Assembly (NCBI RefSeq): GCF_014633365.1
Contig: NC_068341.1
Coordinates: 25,588,339-25,652,338 of the forward strand
Origin: Diospyros lotus
Lineage: Eukaryota > Streptophyta > Magnoliopsida > Ericales > Ebenaceae
Reading direction: 5' to 3'
Length of the DNA: 64,000 nt
Notes under the pieces: generated by a model
The model's database searches: none
Seen by the model: the letters and a program-made list of their open reading frames with translations, nothing else
What the model was told of the DNA's origin: nothing
Part shown: positions 24,262 to 34,800 of the stretch, piece after piece
Layout of the letters: every line of letters starts with the position of its first letter
Position numbering within the stretch: the first letter of the stretch is position 1
Position numbers and translations under genes: made by a program

Positions 24262-24862
24262 AACTCCGTTTGTTATAATTTAATTAAAGAAATTATAATT
24301 TTTAGTTTTTTAATTATAATTTATAAAATTTTAAATTTTTAAAATTTAAATTAAGTTGTGAATCAATTTGTTGTAATTTCTTAGAAGTTATAGTTAAATA
24401 GTTGTGGTATTTAATATCATAAACTGTAAAATAATTTATTTTTGTATAATTGTCTATAATACCATTAATAGTTATAGAATGATAATTTAAAAATTAATTA
24501 GTGTATATATATAAATTTCAAGTGTTATAAAAAAAATTAATTAGAATATATAGAGAGAGAAAGATGGTGAGAGAGGGGAAAAGATTTAAAAATGGAGATG
24601 GCAGTGGAGAAGAAAAATCCATGATTACGTAGACAAAAGGGTAATTTTTTGTTAAAAATAAGAGTAAAATTGTTACAAAAATGTAATTATTTAGGAGAAG
24701 TTGTAAAAGCTGGGGTATCCCAACTTTGAAAAAGCTAGTTTCTACCCCTTGTAAAAGCTAGTAGAAATTATAAATTATAATTCTATAAGTTAAAACAAAC
24801 ATTACATCCTAACTTTTTTAAAGGTAAAAGTTAAAAATTGTAGCTTTTAAGCTGCAACAAAC
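24262..24862. mobile_element. Candidate MITE with imperfect terminal inverted repeats
   Basis: A 0.6-kb AT-rich unit whose left end CTCCGTTTGTTATAATTTAA resembles the reverse complement of its right end (GTGCTTGTTTGTTGCAGCTT) for about 40 bases at roughly 70% identity by eye. Near-terminal pairs such as TAAAAGCTA/TAGCTTTTA add to the inverted character. No clear target duplication was found, so class and exact ends are uncertain. Confidence 0.35.
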
Positions 24863-26289
24863 AAGCACAATACATCTATGTTAATTTAGTAAATTATGAA
24901 TTTAATTTTTATTTTATTTAAAATTTTATAATAAAAAATACAATATCAAAAATAGTATAAGAATGATGATTTAAAAAAAATATGAAGTTAGTAGAAATAA
25001 AAATAAAATTATTTTATATTTTAATTTCTAAAACTATACTACCATACTATACATATATCTAATAAACTTTTAAGCTCCACTAAATGAAGGGGCTGTTGGG
25101 TTACAGGGAAAGCCCATTGAAAGGTTTAAAAAGTTTGAAATTTTAAAATAATTTTTTGAGTTAAAAAGTATAAATTTTTTTAAAAACCTCATGTAACTCG
25201 TAAATTAGATAATTTTAACATTTAAATTTTTTTAAAGAAGATAACGTCATCTATAAGAAATAAATATTATTTAAAAGAATCTTAATACTAATAGAGTTAG
25301 AAAAATTTAAGATATGTGTTATTTGTAAAAATTATAATGCTAACAAAATTAAGAAAAAAACAAGATAGACGTTATCTATAACAATCATAATCTTAAATTA
25401 TTTAGCATTACTCTATAATCCTCTAAAAAAAAAAGACCCTCATTCCTAAAAAAAATACGTTTTTTATATTAATTTCAATACAATCTTTATCATTTTCAGT
25501 ATCTAAATTAAGTATCGGAGTATTTAGTTAGAGATCTCCCTGCGTTCTCTAATTGTTTTCTTTCTTGCAGGCTCAAATGACTTGACAATGATATTTTCTA
25601 TCAAATAAATTTATTATTGTATCTTAATAATAACAATGACAATATAAAAGTATCCAATACAAAATCTTAAATATTCAAATTAATTACTTCTATTTTGACA
25701 ATGATAGGTGAGGGTCCTCATTTTATATAACTTGGGATATTGTTTATAGTTTAATGTATGACATATCAATTGCAAAAAAGTAAACAAATAAATCTTTTCT
25801 ATATGATTTTTGTTTAATTGTGTAACATTATTATGATGCAAACTTTGTATATATAATAGCCTCTAGTATAGCATAATATTATATATATATATATATATAT
25901 CAAAGAAATTAGTTTCATCTGTGTATGTATGGTTGCATGGAATCTTGCTCGTAGCCCATGCATAATATATGTAGCATAAAAAAGTTAAATTTTAATTAGG
26001 TATATACTTGTTGCCCATTCAAGCATAATAATAAATTTATTAATCTAAAATCACATAATTAAACAACTAGAATTTTACAAGGAAGATAGCGATCAAATGG
26101 CATAAGATAATTTATGTGTAAACAATTTGATACTTAAACCAGATAATAAAAACTTAATTATTATATTGAAACCAATATTTAAAACGTGTCTTTTTCAAAC
26201 TGATGAATCATCTATTTTAAAAACTTAATTGAACTTGAAATTTTTTTTGATACAAATTAAGGCTTTAGTGATTTAAAACGTAAAACATA
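24863..26289. other. AT-rich spacer without recognisable genes
   Basis: Very AT-rich, no coding signal on either strand; an (AT)n tract lies at 25876-25901. Nothing else is identifiable. Confidence 0.6.
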
Positions 26290-26551
26290 TAAAATGACAA
26301 ATGAACAAAGATAAATATGTTAACCAAGTGGGGAATAATGAAATGTTTGAAAAGATAAATAGATCAAAGAATACAAGCACAAGAAAACACAAGGATTTAT
26401 AGTGATTCGGCCTAATCCAAGCCTATTCCACTACCTTAGTTCCTCACTAAGAATTTTACAAACAATCCACTAAAATCTCATACTTAACCAAGTAGGCACT
26501 TTAGTCCAAGACTAGGAAATTACAAATCTCTTGCTTATACAAGCAAGCCCT

Positions 26552-27864
26552 CACTACAAGAAAATTGATTTTTCGCGGCAATTTTTTTGGGGCGATTTTA
26601 ACACGGTGTTTTGGAAACCGCAGCAAAATACGTTTTTTGTGACAGTTTCTTTAACATTTAGCAGCTATTTTTCAAAATCGCCGCAAAATTCATTAAAAAT
26701 TTAATTTTACGATGGTTTTCAAAAAATCGCCGTTAAATTTAAAAAATAAATAATTAATTAAAAAATTAAATTAAATTTTGCAGTAATTTTTGAAAAATCA
26801 CCGCTAAATTCAAATAAAATTAAATAATTAAATAAAAATTAATTAATATTTGCGACATTTTTTTTAAAATCGTCGCAAATATTTAAAAAATATTAAATAA
26901 TTATATAAAAATTAAATTTTTATTAAAAAATAAAAATAATTAAATAAAATTTAATTAATATTTGCTGCGATTTTGAAAAATCATCGCAAATATTTAAAAA
27001 AATTAAATAATTAAATAATTTAAAAATATTAAATAAATAAATAACAATTAAATTTTTTATTTAAAAAATAATTTAAAAAAATAAAAAAACATGCAGCAAA
27101 ATTTTAATAATTTTAAAAAATATATAAATCTTTATTTTATTTTTTAATCAATTAATTTATTTAATTTAATCTAATTAATTTATTTAAAATTTATTCTATT
27201 ATCCTTTTAAAAAATAATCTATCAATTTATGTTTTGCAATTTATTTTTAATTTATTTTAAAAAAATATAGAATATAATTTTAGAAAATTGAATTGATTTA
27301 GTATATAAATTATATGTGCGAATAACAATTAAGAAGGCTTCACAGATCAGCTGGTCTCGGGCGCGCGCGTACGGGAGGTTGCGGGTTCGAATCAAGGGAA
27401 ATGGGAGGCTGGAAATTAAATTTCCAACATGGCCACGTGGTGCGCACGGTGAGGGCCAGTGCGAGCGTGCGGGCCCGCGCCCACGCCCGCGAGCTGCCAG
27501 GCACCCAACCTTGCTTTACCACACTAGTGCGGTAATTAAACCGCCGCTAAAATTCAAATATTTTGAATTTTTTTGAAAATTCAATATTTTGCAATTTTTT
27601 TGCGGTGGTTTCGAAATCGCCGCTAAATATTTTAAAACCGCTGCTAAATACTTAGTTTGTGGCGATTTTTAAACCGCCACAAAAAATAGCATTTAGTGGC
27701 TGTTATTTTAGGGGTTGCTGAAAACCGTCGCTAAATACTTCACAACGCTTGACTTAGCGACAGTTTTCAAAATCGTCGCTAAATTACGTGAACCGCAGCA
27801 AAATGCAAAAAAATCGCCGCAAAATACAAAAAAAAATCGCCACTAATGCTATTTTTTTGTAGTG
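26552..27864. mobile_element. Non-autonomous CACTA (En/Spm-type) element, TSD CCT
   Basis: Terminal inverted repeats CACTACAAGAAAAT and ATTTTTTTGTAGTG with a 3-bp duplication CCT at 26549-26551 and 27865-27867, the hallmark of CACTA transposons. 1313 bp, no transposase. Both halves hold many copies of a subterminal motif around AAAATCGCCGC / GCGGCGATTTT in both orientations, the likely transposase binding sites by analogy to En/Spm. The centre (27344-27520) is GC-rich and contains a tRNA-like segment. Confidence 0.92.
27340..27400 (+). repeat. tRNA-derived (SINE-like) segment inside the CACTA element
   Basis: A plausible RNA polymerase III A box (AGATCAGCTGGTCTCGGGCG, 27344-27363) is followed at normal spacing by a good B box (GGTTCGAATC, 27384-27393) in the setting GGAGGTTGCGGGTTCGAATC. 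This is the look of a tRNA-related SINE head. No cloverleaf acceptor stem or full anticodon arm is present, so it is not a tRNA gene. The GC-rich sequence to 27520 may be the SINE body; no poly-A or TSD was found. Confidence 0.45.
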
Positions 27865-28262
27865 CCTCTAGCACCTAATTAGGAATTTTAACCCCTTGCT
27901 TCAAAGAGTAAGTCCTCTAGCACAATAAGTTAGGAAAATAAAAATGATACAAATGAAAGAGAGAAGGTAAGAGTTAACACTCTTAGTTACAAGTTCTCTC
28001 ACAATGAAAACAAAGTTTAAGAATATATTAATAATAATATAATGAAACCTTGGAGAGAAAAATATAACAATAAAAGCACAAACATTGTAAGCTCAAATAA
28101 AAAGATTCGTAATCTTTAGATCAACTCGTTCCCGTTCATTTTTTTCTTCTTGATCTCCTTGATTTGTATTTATAGGCTTCCCAAAAGCTTTACTCGAAAC
28201 TAGCCATTTTTGAATCGTTGGAGAATGAGAAACTAGTCGTTGGAGATTCTCAGAAACACAAA

Positions 28263-28600
28263 CTGTCGACAGATTAAAGAGATTAGTCGACTATATTTTT
28301 GAATAAAAATAAGACATAATCGATACATATATAAGCATAGTCGACAGATAATCAACCAAAACTATTGATAGTTGACAAACACTTTCACATAGTCGACACA
28401 CCCAAAATACAAAGAAACTTTCTAATATCATACACACAAATAGTCGACAGAACCAGCACAATAGTCGATAGAGCAAAACATAGTTGATAGATGCTTAGGT
28501 GTAGTCGACAGATTGAAGAAGATAGTTGACAGAATGAAAGGATGTAGTCGACAGATGGAAGAGCTAGTCGACAGTTTGAAGACACTCAGTCGACATATGA
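28263..28600. repeat. Array of TAGTCGACAGAT-type repeats in LTR U3
   Basis: About twelve copies of a 10-12 base motif (consensus TAGTCGACAGAT) at irregular 20-40 base spacing. It sits immediately upstream (in LTR orientation) of the TATA box at 28167-28174. A weaker array of the same motif is at 50150-50460 and a related one at 541-870. Confidence 0.8.
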
Positions 28601-29134
28601 AGACTTAGAAGATACAATACATCACAACATATTTACATTTACGTAAATGTAAATAAGAAAGTATCCCATATTTGGATTCAATAAAAATATCCAAAAAATC
28701 AAAATCCATAATCATAAAAAAATAGAATTTCTGTTTTAGTACAAACTCGGGATTTAACAAGTTTACCACTCTCAAAAAACATATATTCTATTTATTGAAA
28801 AATTCATTAAAAATCGTTTTAATAATAATGAATATTATTGATCAAAATACCGAGAAAGAGTTTTTTAAAATGAAAATATTTTCTTATATGCCTTCTTATA
28901 ATGCACTAATATTCCAGACTTAGAAAAATTATATTAAAGGTAAAAACATCCACTATCCAATTATTCAAAACCAATTTGATGAAATCATTTAGGAGATTCT
29001 TTTAGATCTAAAAGCTTGTCTGTGCAAATCTCCATCTTAGGGAATAAATTGATTCTTTTTTTCATCATCAAAACCAAACACAAGAGTAAAATATCATAAA
29101 AAATCAAAAATCAGATGTGAACACAGCAAAGAAA

Positions 29135-31128
29135 TTGGTCGCCGCATTGCCACCGCACATAGAGCTATTTTCAAGCGATGGGACGGCCGAGGGAGGGCTA
29201 GGGAAGGTTGTATACGGCGTGGGAAGGCTTAGGGGGCCAAGCCTTGGCCTCTGATTGGTTGAAAATGGCTAGATTTTGCCTATAAATAGCTAGGTTTTCG
29301 GCCAAGAGTTAGCACAAAAATTGGTCGAGTTTGAGGGTGAATCGAGGGAAACCAATAGAGGGATTTTGTTCTTGGAGTGGTGGGCATCATTTCTGGAGCA
29401 TTTGGAGGGTTTTTATCACGGTTTGAAGCTGTTTCAAGCTTTATCGAAAAATGTGAGGCGGACGCAAGGAGGCGACCTACAATTGGCTTTTTGAAGGTTT
29501 TTTCGGTGACTTTTCAGGAAACCAAGGGTGCTGTTGGGATCGACTTAGAGAGAACTTCAAGGGGGTGTGCTTAGATCGGGGATCCGAGCAGTCGCTGCCG
29601 GCCGGAAGCGAGGAAGAGGATCGGAGCGTGAGGGCGCGTGGGCCAAGAGTATTTTCTGGAATTTGTTTCAATATTTTTCTAAAATTATTTTAGGAATTAT
29701 CATGTTGAAAAATTTAGAAAAATGTTTGAGAAGATAATTATTTTGGAATTATCGAGGTGAAAACTAAGAGAAAAATAGAGGAAATTATGAAAAATTAAGG
29801 AAAAATGGATTTTGATGCTCCTTTAAATAAATATGATGTTTAGGGAGTGTTGTGGCTCAAGATTCAGTATAAGTACGGGTGTTTGAGGTTTGACATGCAA
29901 ATCGAGATGGTGCACAAGAATCGAGGTGTTCTAAATACGATCAAGATGAGTGTTTACCCCAAAACTTGTTTCATTGTGAGTTGTTCTACCCTAAAGACTT
30001 GGTATTTGTGCTACCTAAATGTGTTATGATTTCATGTAAAATGATTTTGTTGCATGCGAATGATAACCAGTAACGGTTGGTTTCATGTGGGAGGTTCGTC
30101 CCCAAATCATTTGGTTTCATGTGCATTATATTTTATGTAATTAATGGTGTCTATAAAATGTTGTTTATGTGTTGCATTGAGTTATGGAATGTGTCATTGT
30201 CATGCATTTTGTGTTGTCTGAATAGTGTAGCCGTAATTTTTTAAGGGTGTTGCCGAAATAATGTATAAGGGCATCTTGTGCTGGTGGGCATGCCGAGATA
30301 GCCGCCTAGGTTTCCATGCCGGGTTGTGTGGCCAGGAAACTTGCACTAGGAAGATTGGTGGTCCATATGGGATATGAGTTAGGATTGGGTAATGGTTCTT
30401 GAATGCTTTTAAGTGAGAACGTAATCCTTGATGTAATTGTGGTGAGTCGGGTTTCTACGTTGATGTGACCCTCTTGGGTTGGGAGTGGTAACGATTGTTT
30501 TCGAGGTATTGGGGAGATGCATTGGCATTGCCTCTCTTAAGCTAGGACCGTGTTGTGTCAATGTGTCGGTGTGGTGATGTTGCCTATAGAGAGATTGCTC
30601 TTTCCCCGTGGTTGAGTTAAGCGTTGTGTGGAATTCTCTTCAACTAGTGCTTGTCGGGTGGTGTCGGTTTGTTCATGTCTCGCATACATTCGTGAAAACA
30701 TGTTTTGAACTCTTACTTAGATGATTCATCATCTAATTTGGACTATGTCCCTGGAATATTCTAACGTTCCAAATGAAAACAGCGGTGCGAAAGGAAAGAG
30801 ATTGCTGATGAGTGACGGCGAGTAATAGATAGTTTATAGTATGTCGTTTTAATTATGTTGTTTATTTTAATGACGTCATGTAAATGATGGTTTGACTTTA
30901 AAGTTATAACTAAGATGGTTTCGGTTGTATACCATTTGAGATTTCGATCTAGCTTCCGCATTTGAGATGGTTTACCTGTCTTAGTTTATTAATGATTCCA
31001 TGCTGATATACTGATAAGGTGTAACGGGATTTTCGGGAAATAATTTATGTGTGGAGTTTCTATTGGAAAAAAAAATATATTCCCGAAATCTTACGTTATC
31101 TAATGTCCTGAGAAAGCGGGGTGTTACA
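29135..31128 (+). mobile_element. 5'-truncated LTR of the TGTAATACCC...GTTACA family
   Basis: Ends GGGGTGTTACA at 31128 and carries the family TATA box (TATAAATA, 29281-29288), an 'AGGGATTTTGTTC' region as in the solo LTR at 3867-6450, and the family palindrome at 30752-30771 with a neighbouring AGATGATTCATCATCT palindrome. The family's usual start and most of U3 are missing, so the left end is approximate. Contains no genes. Confidence 0.75.
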
Positions 31129-31434
31129 AAGAATTTTATGTTTTAGCTTGAATAATTATTTTTGAGTTTTTGATGGATTTTTTTTTGATTTTTTGAATGA
31201 ACTTGTTACTATGACACATTAGTACTTGTTTTATTATGATATCGCTATACGTTGATAATTTATAAAACAAATGATTCTTCAAACCATTTCAAAATAATTG
31301 AAATTCGTGAAACTATATATCATATTGGGAAGCACATTTGGTTAAATTTCAGGGTTTAATATATTTAATAAAGGTCTGAGCTATATTAACTAAATATAAA
31401 ACATCATCATCATGATCCTTGTTATATTATTATT
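31129..31434. other. AT-rich spacer
   Basis: No coding or structural signal. Its sequence resumes after 49260, showing it to be the integration site of the chromovirus. Confidence 0.6.
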
Positions 31435-33620
31435 TGTAAGCACCCTCGCCCGGATATCCCAACCGCCTGGTCTATCCGAACGGAAGCGCTTACAAAAGGG
31501 AAAGAGAAATAAACACAAGACAAAAATACCCTGACATGCATACATACGAAAAACACAACAGCGGAAACAAAACAATTCACATGCACGCCCACAAGCACCC
31601 TGCTGGAACAGCAGTTAAGGAGTATATAAAAATATACAGACACCTATGCCAACAAATAAAAGATACAAGAAACAACCGGGCATAGTCAAAAATGAGAGTC
31701 AGAACTCCTAACAAAACATCAGAGAAGACGGGGGTAGCTAACTATACACCCTACCGACATGGCTGGCTGCTAGGGGGCGCGGTCCTCGCCCTCGACTTTT
31801 GCTTTACCCTTACCTGGAATGATGGAAAGCAAGGTGAGTTGCAAGACTCAGCAAGTTTATATGAAAAGGAAAGCTGTAAACGAAACAGAAGAAGAGACCA
31901 CCCCAAATATAAACCCACATGTACACACAAGCCATGTGATGCAACAATGCACCATAATAAAACACATAACGGTCATTGGGGCCCCCATAAAACACCTGAC
32001 ACCCAAGTCCTCTACCAACTTGCCACTGCCCTGAAAGGAAACAAGGATCCCCAACAAACCTGTGCGCATTGTCCCGGGTCGGTACTCCCATCACCCGTAT
32101 CCCTGCTGGTACTCCCGACAGCCGAGCCATAGGCTCCCTCGGAATGGTACTCCCGTCCATGCAATGCATATAAAATGCAAGGCGTAATGAGCATCAACGT
32201 GATACAAAGTGCCCATACATCCAGGCATCAGGCCATGCTCCGCCCACGTAGTAAACCACACGCGATGCATATGCCCGTGCTGGATGCAACCTGACCAAGC
32301 TAGAATGTCCGTGATCAAGCATAACTAAATCATGATAATCCCATCATCCAGCCCGTACCCATGTGCATACCAAACCATGCAACAAGAATAAAATATAATC
32401 CAGCATGCTATAATCACATAACGATAGAGTTAGTCAGCAGTGCCTGACACCGATCAGCGGTCAGTGACTAGGAGAGATCATCTGACGGCCTAAGATAGAC
32501 CGTACAATAGTCACACCGTCACCGAACAGCTAACCCTTGCCCCCACTGCCCAACCGCTCTAGCCAATAAATAACTGAAAATCCAATAATAATACCCGACA
32601 GCTAAGAACCTAGCCCCAGGTGAGTACGACATCATTCTCATAGGCTTGGGGGTGATACAAACCCCCGTAGGCAACCAACGAATAATACCCTCGAAACCAG
32701 GTTAATAAATTAAATTATTAAACACACCGTTTAAATTCCATAATTTATTAACAGTCGAAATCAATGAAGGGAGGTCAAATAAATTGACATCGAAAGAATC
32801 GACAATGAGGGTATAAAGAACTTACCTTTCCGAAGATAGCCTTAGACTCAATTTGACCAAACGCGGTCAAAGCTATACAAACTGCAATAATCCAATTATT
32901 GACAAAATTAATAAAATTGGACCCTAAATAAAATTTCAACTGCAGAGAATATTAATTACTAACTGCTCTACATACCTGGATAATTAAATCAGGGATTAAA
33001 CAGAGTTTAATCCGATTTTTGAAGCATCAAATTTCTCAAATTTCCCTCGCGAGTTGCTGTTCTTTTCTATAAATCTCTTACTGTTCAATTTCACCAAAAT
33101 CATGCCCGAAATCGGGCAAAAATTCGGCTTTAAATTGGCCAAAAGGAGTGGCCAGCACGCGGCCACGTGGCAGCGCTGGGGTGGCCATCGCCTTCAGCCC
33201 AAAACGACGTCGTTTTGACGTCTAGGGGCTGAATTAAATATGCCAAAATTCCCCCCCTCGCGCGCAACCGCTCGCGCCCGCACGCTCACCTTAACCTATA
33301 TGCACAGCCATTTAATTTAAAGGGATTCTCGATCCCTTTTCTGAAATCGCGCCAGCCTCCCTCCAAATTCCATAAATTAAACTAACACCCACTTAATTAA
33401 TTACATTAACACCTGAAATTTCTAAAAATCCCACAATTGAATTTATTTAAATTTTTCTCTAATTCCAGAAATTCCTAAATAACAAAATTAATTATCTTAA
33501 TTTCCTATTTCCTTAAACTCACAAAATTTAATTTTATTTAATCACAACCAATAATTTTACCATTTCCTTTAATTTAAATTACCCCAAAATTAAATTAATT
33601 TGCCATTTACGAGCATGACA
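31435..33620 (-). repeat. 3' LTR of the chromovirus
   Basis: 2186 bp, TGTAAGCACCC...GAGCATGACA. On the minus strand a TATA-type sequence (TTTTATATACTCC) lies near 31621-31635, about 190 bases from the LTR end, with the hairpin CTGCTGGAACAGCAG (31601-31615) nearby. A perfect 16-bp palindrome AAAACGACGTCGTTTT is at 33201-33216 in U3. The 146-codon frame at 31692-32132 is not conserved in length in the other LTR. Confidence 0.93.
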
Positions 33621-33636
33621 GATCCTCCCCCCCCTT
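33621..33636 (-). other. Polypurine tract of the chromovirus
   Basis: Plus-strand GATCCTCCCCCCCCTT, i.e. AAGGGGGGGGAGGATC on the coding strand, directly before the 3' LTR. Confidence 0.92.
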
Positions 33637-33668
33637 AAAAGAATTTCGTCCCCGAAATTCGTACTTGG

Positions 33669-33834
33669 CTAGGCAAATAATTGAGGGTGAAGTCGCCTCA
33701 TGTCCTTCTCTAGCTCCCAAGTAGCCTCCTCAAGGGTATGCTGCTGCCATTGGACCTTCACATAGGGAATCGTATGGTTACGGAGCACTTTTTCTTTCTG
33801 ATCCACAATGTTAGTAGGCAACTCGGTGTATGAC
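33669..33834 (-). pseudogene. pol: Chromovirus pol C-terminus (chromodomain-like), separated by insertion
   Basis: Last 54 codons of pol. The frame runs through VLRNHTIPYVKVQWQQHT and EEATWELEKDMRRLHPQLF to a TAG at 33669-33671. The V-x-W ... E-E-A-T-W-E pattern is the usual C-terminal chromodomain-type tail of plant chromoviruses, thought to guide integration to heterochromatin. The preceding codons lie at 42421 and beyond; the frame is in phase across the nested element when one ATGAC copy is counted, so this segment was intact when the nested element inserted. Confidence 0.88.
33830..33834. repeat. Target-site duplication ATGAC (left copy)
   Basis: ATGAC here and at 42416-42420 flank the nested element exactly at its TG and CA ends. 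Confidence 0.95.
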
Positions 33835-34174
33835 TGATTCGTGATCAATTTTGTAAAAATTTTGTTATAATTTCACCCTTATTTTGATCTTAAAATAGTT
33901 TAAATTGAATATTATTATGCATTTTGTGATTTTGTGCATATTTAAAATATTAATATAAATATATATATAAAATATATAAAATATATAAAATATAAAAAAA
34001 ATAAATATAATATATATAATAATATAATAATATAAAAATATGGAAAGCCCAGGCCCAAGCCCAACACAAGGAAGGCCCAAGCCCAAGCCCAACACAAGGA
34101 AGGTTCAAGCCCAAGCCTAACACAAGCAAGGCCCAAGCCCAAAAATATGAAAAGCCCAAATCTCACAAATTGAT

Positions 34175-34290
34175 GACATCATCGCTTACATCATGGGTTG
34201 GAATGACATCATCACTTACATCATGGATTGGGATGACATCATCGCTTACATCATGGGTTGGAATGACATCATCGCTTACATCATGTATTA
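34175..34290. repeat. 30-bp tandem repeat upstream of the LTR TATA box
   Basis: Nearly four head-to-tail copies of a 30-bp unit beginning GACATCATCGCTTACATCAT, about 110 bases upstream of the TATA box. Each unit provides TGACATCA, one base from the TGACGTCA bZIP site. A promoter-enhancer role is inference. The identical array in the 3' LTR is at 41004-41119. Confidence 0.9.
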
Positions 34291-34397
34291 GATATTTTAT
34301 TTATCTTTGTATTTTTAAATTAGTTATTTTGTTTTTCTTTAGATATTTTGTATTATTAAATTATATAATTAAATGGTCTCCATTACATCCTAAAGCC

Positions 34398-34405
34398 TAT
34401 AAATA
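34398..34405 (+). promoter_or_regulatory. TATA box of the 5' LTR
   Basis: TATAAATA in the setting GCCTATAAATAGAGCAC, the canonical plant TATA context; transcription would start about 30 bases on. The 3' LTR copy is at 41227-41234. Confidence 0.8.
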
Positions 34406-34587
34406 GAGCACTTGGGGTTCATTTGTAAGAATTCAATTTTTCTATAATGAAAGTATAGTTTCGTTCTTAGGATTTCTCTCTCAAATTTTCACTTTAGTTT
34501 CAATATAGTTTCGTTCTTAGAATTTCTCTCTTAAATCTTCAACTTTTGTTTCCATATAGTTGTATTATGTTATTCAGATTGTCTTTT

Positions 34588-34800
34588 TATTATATACTGC
34601 CTATATGGTCGGTTGAATATTGTCTTTAAATATTGTCTTTTCATTATATACCGCCTATATGGTCGGTTAAAAAATAGTCTTTCAATTATTATCTTTTCAT
34701 TATATACCGCCTATATGGTCGGTTAAAAAATAGTCTTTCAATTCTTGTCTTTTCATTATATACCGCCTATATGGTCGGTTAAAAAATAGTCTTTTAAATA
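34588..34800. repeat. 56-bp tandem repeats in LTR leader
   Basis: Four copies of a unit that reads TATATACCGCCTATATGGTC then GGTTAAAAAATAGTCTTTCA, with the first copy most diverged. They lie downstream of the TATA box, hence in the transcribed leader. The other LTR has the same four at 41417-41630. Confidence 0.9.

Larger units (their letters stand above)
26295..29096 (-). mobile_element. Sirevirus-like solo LTR split by a CACTA element, TSD TAAAA
   Basis: Starts TGACAAATG and ends AAAATATCA, with TAAAA at 26290-26294 and 29097-29101. Without the 1.3-kb CACTA insertion it is about 1.49 kb. Minus-strand TATA box at 28167-28174, with a dense array of GTCGACAG repeats upstream of it (28263-28600) and the phrase GTGATTCGGCCTAATCCAAGCC (split here as GTGATTCGGC.. 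for length) in R/U5. The LTR at 49444-50694 is a diverged copy with the same ends. Confidence 0.82.

Noticed and set aside
27340..27400. tRNA gene
   Set aside because: A and B boxes are present but no acceptor stem, no full anticodon arm and no terminator; kept only as a SINE-like segment.
28263..28600. Possible CRISPR-like or satellite array
   Set aside because: Units are too short, irregularly spaced and placed in an LTR U3 of a plant element; read as promoter repeats.
29129..29133. AAGAA as left TSD of the truncated LTR (matches AAGAA at 31129-31133)
   Set aside because: The sequence right after it does not start with TG or the family start, so the match is probably chance.
31692..32132. 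146-codon ORF in the chromovirus 3' LTR
   Set aside because: The counterpart in the other LTR (47304-47654) ends differently because of a frameshift; antisense to the element and without known domain.
34170..34406. 78-codon ORF with repeated MTSSLTSW units, also at 40999-41235
   Set aside because: Translation of the 30-bp tandem array; lies upstream of the TATA box, so not transcribed from the LTR promoter.
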